Notes under the pieces: model-generated
Told to the model about the DNA's origin: nothing
What the model saw: the letters and a program-made list of their open reading frames with translations, nothing else
Databases searched by the model: none
Origin: JAWXUT01 sp044426075
Lineage (GTDB): Bacteria; Bacillota; Clostridia; Christensenellales; DTU072
Length of the DNA: 19,753 bases
Assembly: GCA_044426075.1 (NCBI GenBank)
Contig: JAWXUT010000022.1
Location: forward strand, 1 to 19,753
Direction: 5' to 3'
Translations under genes and position numbers: made by a program
Shown here: piece after piece, positions 15,624 through 19,753 of the stretch
How the letters are laid out: each line of letters starts with the position of its first letter
Numbering within the stretch: position 1 is the first letter of the stretch

Positions 15624-15723
15624 TAGGTATTTTAATTTTATAAAATGAATTTTAGTTTATTTGAAGAATCTCGTTTATTTATATATCGCTTTAGCGTGTC
15701 CTTCATTATTAAATATTCATTGA

Positions 15724-15817
15724 TAATTATTCATTACCACCAAAATTTTCTATTTTCTAGTGAAGAATGAAGAGTGAATAATTAAAATTTTCGCACTTTG
15801 TTTGAAAATTTTGGTGG
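15724..15817. repeat. Nested inverted repeats after the tRNA-Ala gene
   Basis: CCACCAAAATTTTC (15737-15750) pairs perfectly with GAAAATTTTGGTGG (15804-15817), whose end is the 3' end of the tRNA. TAATTATTCA (15724-15733) pairs with TGAATAATTA (15775-15784). A third copy, AAAATTTTC (15784-15792), pairs with GAAAATTTT (15804-15812) as a smaller hairpin that may end tRNA transcription. The centre holds ATTCATT / GAAGAATGAAGAGTGAA-type simple units, as in small mobile palindromic repeats. What it is remains unknown. Confidence 0.6.
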
Positions 15818-15887
15818 AGATAAGGGGATTCGAACCCCTGACCTATGCATTGCGAACGCATCGCTCTACCAACTGAGCTATATCCCC
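15812..15887 (-). tRNA. tRNA-Ala (anticodon CGC)
   Basis: Complete 76-base cloverleaf with encoded CCA. The acceptor stem GGGGATA/TATCTCC contains the G3-U70 pair that identifies tRNA-Ala, with A73. D-arm GCTC/GAGC, anticodon stem ATGCG/TGCAT (one G-U), loop TTCGCAA with anticodon CGC at 15852-15854, T-arm AGGGG/CCCCT with TTCGAAT. CGC reads GCG codons only, so another alanine tRNA must exist elsewhere. Confidence 0.95.
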
Positions 15888-15907
15888 ACATAAAATGGTA
15901 CACCTAT

Positions 15908-15936
15908 ATTGTATACCATTTGTTGAGATTTGTAAA
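15908..15936 (-). promoter_or_regulatory. Promoter of tRNA-Ala, within a small hairpin
   Basis: Minus-strand TTTACA (15931-15936), 17 bases, TACAAT (15908-15913); the start would be near 15901, about 14 bases before the mature tRNA. The arms AAATGGTA (15893-15900) and TACCATTT (15914-15921) around it form a weak hairpin that could also end the metallophosphoesterase transcript. Confidence 0.55.
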
Positions 15937-15939
15937 CAT

Positions 15940-17451
15940 TTATTTGTATTTTGCAAACAAAATATAGCATATAATTTTAAGCAAACTGCCTATGCCTTTT
16001 TTGCTTATGTATGTTCCGTGATATTCACGCTTTGGATATGGATTGTTTAGGTCTATTATCGTGTCATAGTTGGTTGGTTCTTCATCATATAAGGCTGATG
16101 CCAACATTGTAGATACAGAATTTCCATTTAACACACTCTTAATGTCAACTTTTATTTTTGACAACATACTGTCTATTGCCGCACCACTTGCCATTAACAA
16201 CTTGTGTTCTATGCTATCAAGTGGAACTTTCTGTTCGCCGTCAAATATGCTTAATCCCACTTCAATTAGCAATGAAAGAGCTTTTTTATCGTGGATTTCA
16301 GCATAGTCTTCTGGCATTAAACCGCTTTCTTTTTGTAAAAAGTCGCCCATTTGTCCAAAAGTAAAGTTATTTATAAATTTAATTATCCTTTTGAATACCC
16401 AACTTAAGCGTTTTACTGTAGTAGTGTATTCTTCCATAACACCGCCAATTAAACTAAATATTGTTGGGTCTTTCTCGCCCTCGTCAAGCAAATAATGTAC
16501 GTAATTGGTTAGATTTTCTTTATTTCTAGCCATCATATCAAACGAACCTAGTGGGCTAGTTATAACGCCTACATCAATTGTTTTAATATCTACAATTTGC
16601 TTTTCTACATCTAAATTAATTTTGCGATAAAGTGGTGGATAGCCTGATAGTGAACTGGTTGTTATTTGATTAAATGTTGCACCGTTTGAAGTTTTTACAC
16701 GAGCAATGTCATTTATGTGTGTGTGACCAGAAAGCAATAGATTTATTCCGAGGGAAGAAAGTTTATCTACAATCTTTTCTTTGTCATTTATAAAGCAGTT
16801 GTCGCCGCCAATCAAAGTATAAACTAGTGATGGTGTAACTATAGGATAATGTACGCCCGCAAGCATCATACAACCGTCTTCTTTTGCTTTTGTTGCAACC
16901 TCTTCTATCCATTTCATATATTCGGGAGAAAAGAACATATCATAATATGTAGCCATATCGCCATACTCTGGGCGCAATGCAATATATCGCAAATTGTCGT
17001 CAAGTTGCACCACATAACTATATGTTTTGGGATACTGAGCTATCGCTTTATTGTACCCAAAGTCTAAATATGCTTGTTCAACTTCTTCTTCTGGAGTAGT
17101 GTTCATATTGGGAACACGGTTGCCGTCTTTGTCGAATCTAAAGCCCCAACCAGGGTTACTTATATCGTGACTTGCAGGGAAACAATAAATCTTTTTGCCT
17201 TTAGCCTCAATTTCTCTAAACAACGCAATAAGTTCGTTTCTGCTTTCTGGATCGCTTACATTACACATATCTCCAGTGATTAAATATGTGTCAATCTCAT
17301 CATCTTGTAGAAGTTTGTCAAATGTTTGTCTGACAATTTCTTCTGACATTCTAAAGTTAACTTGATTTGCGTGTGTTGGGTGCGCCCAAGCATCACCATC
17401 AAATGTGGATTTTGAACAATAATGCAAGTCTGATAAATGGTAAAATTTCAT
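15940..17451 (-). CDS. Calcineurin-like metallophosphoesterase
   Basis: Two-metal hydrolase of phosphomonoesters or phosphodiesters, 503 residues. Motifs: HLSDLHY with Asp8 and His10; ITGDMCN with Asp61; ASHDI at 93-97, where the usual GNHD/E metal-binding Asn is Ser94; GVHYP near 200; and SGHTHIND near 242. The catalytic domain covers about residues 1-290. The C-terminal 200 residues form a mostly helical region I do not recognise, with a weakly hydrophobic end. There is no signal peptide, so the enzyme is probably cytoplasmic. It starts 7 bases after the lipoprotein gene with a GAGGG site and is the last gene of the symporter-lipoprotein operon. The substrate may be what the symporter imports, but this is only inference. 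Confidence 0.87.
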   Translation of the reverse strand: MKFYHLSDLHYCSKSTFDGDAWAHPTHANQVNFRMSEEIVRQTFDKLLQDDEIDTYLITGDMCNVSDPESRNELIALFREIEAKGKKIYCFPASHDISNPGWGFRFDKDGNRVPNMNTTPEEEVEQAYLDFGYNKAIAQYPKTYSYVVQLDDNLRYIALRPEYGDMATYYDMFFSPEYMKWIEEVATKAKEDGCMMLAGVHYPIVTPSLVYTLIGGDNCFINDKEKIVDKLSSLGINLLLSGHTHINDIARVKTSNGATFNQITTSSLSGYPPLYRKINLDVEKQIVDIKTIDVGVITSPLGSFDMMARNKENLTNYVHYLLDEGEKDPTIFSLIGGVMEEYTTTVKRLSWVFKRIIKFINNFTFGQMGDFLQKESGLMPEDYAEIHDKKALSLLIEVGLSIFDGEQKVPLDSIEHKLLMASGAAIDSMLSKIKVDIKSVLNGNSVSTMLASALYDEEPTNYDTIIDLNNPYPKREYHGTYISKKGIGSLLKIICYILFAKYK

Positions 17452-17458
17452 ATTCCCT

Positions 17459-18136
17459 CTAATAATTAATATAGATATTTATTTCTGTTTTTTCTGTAAC
17501 AGCCCCCAGTGCTGAACCAGTTAATGTTGTTGATTTTTTCTCAGCATATTCTGAAAAATATTCAATTAGCGTTACAATGCCGTCTTCTAGTGTAACACAA
17601 ATTGATGTTGCTGTAACTGCATTTAAGTTATCCCAAATATAAAAGTACTCGTCGCCAGAATATGAAATATGCGCTTTTGTGTCATCAATCACATCGTATT
17701 CTTCATAAAAAAGTATAATTATATCCTTGCCGCCTATACGATTTGCGCCTACAACAGATGACAAATATTCATTATTGTTGAGAATATAATTGCAAATCAT
17801 ACCCAAATTGTCCGTGTCATCGCTATACGTGCCATTAATATCAAAATACGCGTTGTCTAAATCAATATAAGACCCACTATAAGTTTTATCTGCGCCATTA
17901 TAATTTAAATAATAATATGTGTAGAATCCGTCAAAAGTAGTTGATGTAATTGTACTATCTGGGCTCACATTAACATAATATTCATACGCATAATCAACTG
18001 AAAAATTGCTGTTTAGTAGTGTTGAAACACCCGTTTGCGCAATTTCTAACCCTTCTGCCTCCTCATAATACATACAACCCGTGAAGCTAATAGCCACTAG
18101 CACAACAATAATTGAAATCAAAAGTGCCTTTTTCAT
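17459..18136 (-). CDS. Predicted lipoprotein of unknown function
   Basis: A 225-residue protein with a classic lipoprotein signal: basic MKKALL start, hydrophobic core and lipobox SFTG-Cys21. After cleavage it would be lipid-anchored on the outer membrane face. The mature part is acidic and rich in Tyr, Asp, Asn and Ser, with alternating beta-type strands (for example FDGFYTYYYLNYNG and EYFYIWDNL) like small substrate- or envelope-binding lipoproteins, but I recognise no family. Its ATG shares one base with the symporter stop (TAATG) and its ribosome site GGAGGTGG lies in the last symporter codons, so translation is coupled. It probably works with the symporter and phosphoesterase of the same operon. 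Confidence 0.85.
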   Translation of the reverse strand: MKKALLISIIVVLVAISFTGCMYYEEAEGLEIAQTGVSTLLNSNFSVDYAYEYYVNVSPDSTITSTTFDGFYTYYYLNYNGADKTYSGSYIDLDNAYFDINGTYSDDTDNLGMICNYILNNNEYLSSVVGANRIGGKDIIILFYEEYDVIDDTKAHISYSGDEYFYIWDNLNAVTATSICVTLEDGIVTLIEYFSEYAEKKSTTLTGSALGAVTEKTEINIYINY

Positions 18137-19554
18137 TATGCCACCTCCGAATCATTTTTACTATGTTTATTTGCAACATCTAGGTGAAGTTGCTTTAATC
18201 TATCGCCAGAAAGTTTGTATTGTGACAATGGAATCAGAACTAAAAGATTTGTTATTGCTGGAATTAGAAACATTATATTGTAAATACCGTCAGTTGTAAC
18301 TGCAAATTGATGTGATACTTGAGAATCAATATTTGTATTTGGAGAAATAAACAAGTAATATGACAACAACAAACCTATCATATAGCTTGTCATACCAGAA
18401 GTCAATTTATTACGCATTGAAAGCAAAGAAAAAGTAACACCTTCGTATCTCTCCCCGTGCCTTAAATCCCAATCATCAATAGTATCAGCCGCCATTAAGT
18501 TTGGGGTAACATTAAGTAGACCCGTTGCCGCCATTATAAAGAACATACTTATTGCAAGAATATACCAGGTTTCAATATGTAATAACCAAATAATCAGTAG
18601 TCCTAATGAGTACCAAAATGTACCAATTACAATTATAGTTTTAGGTGAAAATTTCTTTTGTAATTTAGGAACCAACAGCATACCTAGCATAGATGATATG
18701 CCAAGTGGTGCTGAAAACCAGATTTGCATTGAGGCGTCTTCCATAACATAAAGAGCATAATAAGCCACAACAACCGTTGTAAGTGTACGGAAAAAGCTCA
18801 AAAATATCGTTATTACCAGCCAAAATAGATCTTTGTTTTTAAAGAAATATTTAATACCATTAATAAACTTAATAGATTCTTTAGGGGGCTCCACCACCTC
18901 TTTAATTCTTCTGCAAGTAATAAGCATAACAATAGGGGCAAGCACGCCTACAATAGCTGCTGATGAAAAATAAGAAATGCTTAAATTGTTTTTTGTAAGA
19001 ACCAGCATAAGTGATACTATAACAAGTGAACCTTGTTCCCCGATTTGTTGGAACATATATGTAGAAGTAATTAATGTGTTTCTCTCTTTGGGATTGTGTG
19101 AAACCACTGTTGGTAGCCCTAATAAAGGAATACAAACTATAGTGCTTGCAAAGTCATACAACAAGTATGAAACATACATAAATACTATCTTACTTGTCAT
19201 AGAAGCCGTAGTTATTGGCAAAAACATACACATAACTACAATGCCGAAAGGAATAGCACCAAACATTAAATATGGTTTCATTTTGCCATACTTTGTGCGG
19301 GTTTTATCGACTATTACGCCCATAATAGGGTCATTTATACCATCAAATATTTTGGCAATTAAAAACATTACGCCCGCAGCTGTAGTAGATATTCCCAATA
19401 CAGATGTATAAAAAACAAGCAAGTACAATGTAACCATACCATTCATAAATCCTACGAATAGCGTTGATGCGCAAAATAATATGTAATCTATTTTTTTTAA
19501 GCAATTTGCGCCCATTGTCACCATGCCGTCAGCCGTCATGTCTTTATTTGTCAT
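18136..19554 (-). CDS. GPH-family (MelB-like) sugar:cation symporter
   Basis: A 472-residue membrane transporter of the glycoside-pentoside-hexuronide:cation family of the major facilitator superfamily, with about 12 membrane helices. The family signature is clear in the first third: LIAKIFDGINDPIMGVIVDKTRTKYGKMKPYL, shown here only as key points: Asp in helix 2, NDP, and the cytoplasmic D-K-T-R...G-K-x-x-P loop. A repeat of this loop type (MAADTIDDWDLRHGERYEG, a hallmark of the family's second half) lies near 355-373. The ATG at 19552-19554 is chosen from AAAGGAG at 19562-19568; the TTG just before it is not needed. It heads the operon with a lipoprotein and a phosphoesterase. The solute (glycoside, pentoside or uronide) cannot be told. 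Confidence 0.9.
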   Translation of the reverse strand: MTNKDMTADGMVTMGANCLKKIDYILFCASTLFVGFMNGMVTLYLLVFYTSVLGISTTAAGVMFLIAKIFDGINDPIMGVIVDKTRTKYGKMKPYLMFGAIPFGIVVMCMFLPITTASMTSKIVFMYVSYLLYDFASTIVCIPLLGLPTVVSHNPKERNTLITSTYMFQQIGEQGSLVIVSLMLVLTKNNLSISYFSSAAIVGVLAPIVMLITCRRIKEVVEPPKESIKFINGIKYFFKNKDLFWLVITIFLSFFRTLTTVVVAYYALYVMEDASMQIWFSAPLGISSMLGMLLVPKLQKKFSPKTIIVIGTFWYSLGLLIIWLLHIETWYILAISMFFIMAATGLLNVTPNLMAADTIDDWDLRHGERYEGVTFSLLSMRNKLTSGMTSYMIGLLLSYYLFISPNTNIDSQVSHQFAVTTDGIYNIMFLIPAITNLLVLIPLSQYKLSGDRLKQLHLDVANKHSKNDSEVA

Positions 19555-19593
19555 CAAAAAACTCCTTTACACATATTGGTGTACTACAATTTA

Positions 19594-19622
19594 ATTATAC
19601 AACAATAAAAAAACAATGTCAA
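19594..19622 (-). promoter_or_regulatory. Consensus promoter of the symporter operon
   Basis: Minus-strand TTGACA (19617-19622), exactly 17 bases, TATAAT (19594-19599): a perfect consensus promoter. The predicted start near 19587 gives a leader of about 33 bases with AAAGGAG. The -35 box is the inner end of one arm of a 16-base inverted repeat, so a protein bound there would block RNA polymerase. Confidence 0.85.
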
Positions 19623-19654
19623 CAAATGTTTCTGCATTGAAACATTTGTTGACA
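19617..19654. repeat. Perfect 16-base inverted repeat (operator and/or terminator)
   Basis: TGTCAACAAATGTTTC (19617-19632), 6-base centre, GAAACATTTGTTGACA (19639-19654). On the minus strand it is followed by TTG and seven Ts, so RNA coming from the intron side would meet a terminator-like hairpin. At the same time it carries the -35 box of the symporter promoter. It ends at the base where the group II intron ends. Confidence 0.85.
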
Positions 19655-19753
19655 ATCGAGTAGAGGCTAATCGCTAAGGATTTCGCCCCTCTCACACCAC
19701 CGTGCATACGGTTTTCCGTACACGGCGGTTCAATTTGTAACTATATGTGAACT
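19655..19753 (-). mobile_element. 3' end of a group II intron (domains V and VI)
   Basis: Domain V is a 34-base hairpin at 19696-19729: minus-strand ACCGCCGUG pairs with CACGGUGGU (one G-U pair in a CGC-type catalytic triad), a 2-base UG bulge, UACGG/CCGUA and an AAAA loop where GNRA is usual. Domain VI (19655-19695) has GAG/CUC, an unpaired A (branch point) in CCUCUACUC, AGG/UCU, GGC/GCC and an apical AAUC/GAUU stem, ending ...CUCGAU, the expected 3' end. The reverse transcriptase gene and domains I-IV would lie to the right, outside the window. Bases 19730-19753 belong to domain IV or the domain IV/V linker. Confidence 0.85.

Overview
The window looks like a chromosomal segment of an AT-rich, low-GC anaerobic Firmicute, most likely an uncultured gut-type Clostridia. 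The basis is strong GGAGG-type ribosome sites, TTGACA/TATAAT promoters with 17-base spacers, frequent TTG/GTG starts, Clostridia-like families (iron ADH, HypA/HypB, MinD/MinE, multi-[4Fe-4S] flavoprotein) and large acidic surface proteins anchored by a C-terminal membrane helix. I cannot name the genus. Almost everything is on the minus strand; only an alcohol dehydrogenase and a phospholipase C-like gene are on the plus strand.

Layout from left to right. 1-1446: nadD (cut by the window edge), minE and minD, read leftwards. A 40-base imperfect palindrome covers the minD ribosome site. 1500-3535: a secreted, membrane-anchored Ig-like surface protein with a nearly leaderless promoter. 3671-5012: an iron-containing alcohol dehydrogenase with promoter, flanking inverted repeat and terminator. 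5137-6355: a Ca2+-dependent PI-PLC-like phosphodiesterase. Its N-terminal membrane anchor (5185-5277) is in another frame, joined at the heptamer T TTT TTA followed directly by TAA. A bidirectional terminator follows. 6354-7560: yaaA-bcp, a peroxide-defence pair. 7635-11598: two overlapping surface genes, one a 981-residue protein with six FIVAR-like tandem repeats. 11739-15623: a hypB / FAD-[4Fe-4S] oxidoreductase / hypA operon with its own promoter and terminator; no hydrogenase is in view. 15724-15936: tRNA-Ala(CGC) followed by nested inverted repeats. 15940-19622: an operon of GPH-family sugar symporter, lipoprotein and metallophosphoesterase. Its promoter -35 box lies inside a perfect 16-base inverted repeat. 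19655-19753: the 3' end (domains V and VI) of a group II intron that continues beyond the window.

How the genes work together. MinD/MinE place the division site. Bcp and YaaA handle peroxide and its iron chemistry. HypA/HypB deliver nickel to an unseen enzyme, possibly together with the flavoprotein made between them. The symporter/lipoprotein/phosphoesterase set looks like an uptake-and-hydrolysis unit for an unknown substrate. The most unusual points are the frameshift junction in the PI-PLC gene, the terminator/operator/promoter composite next to the intron end, and the hyp-oxidoreductase cassette.
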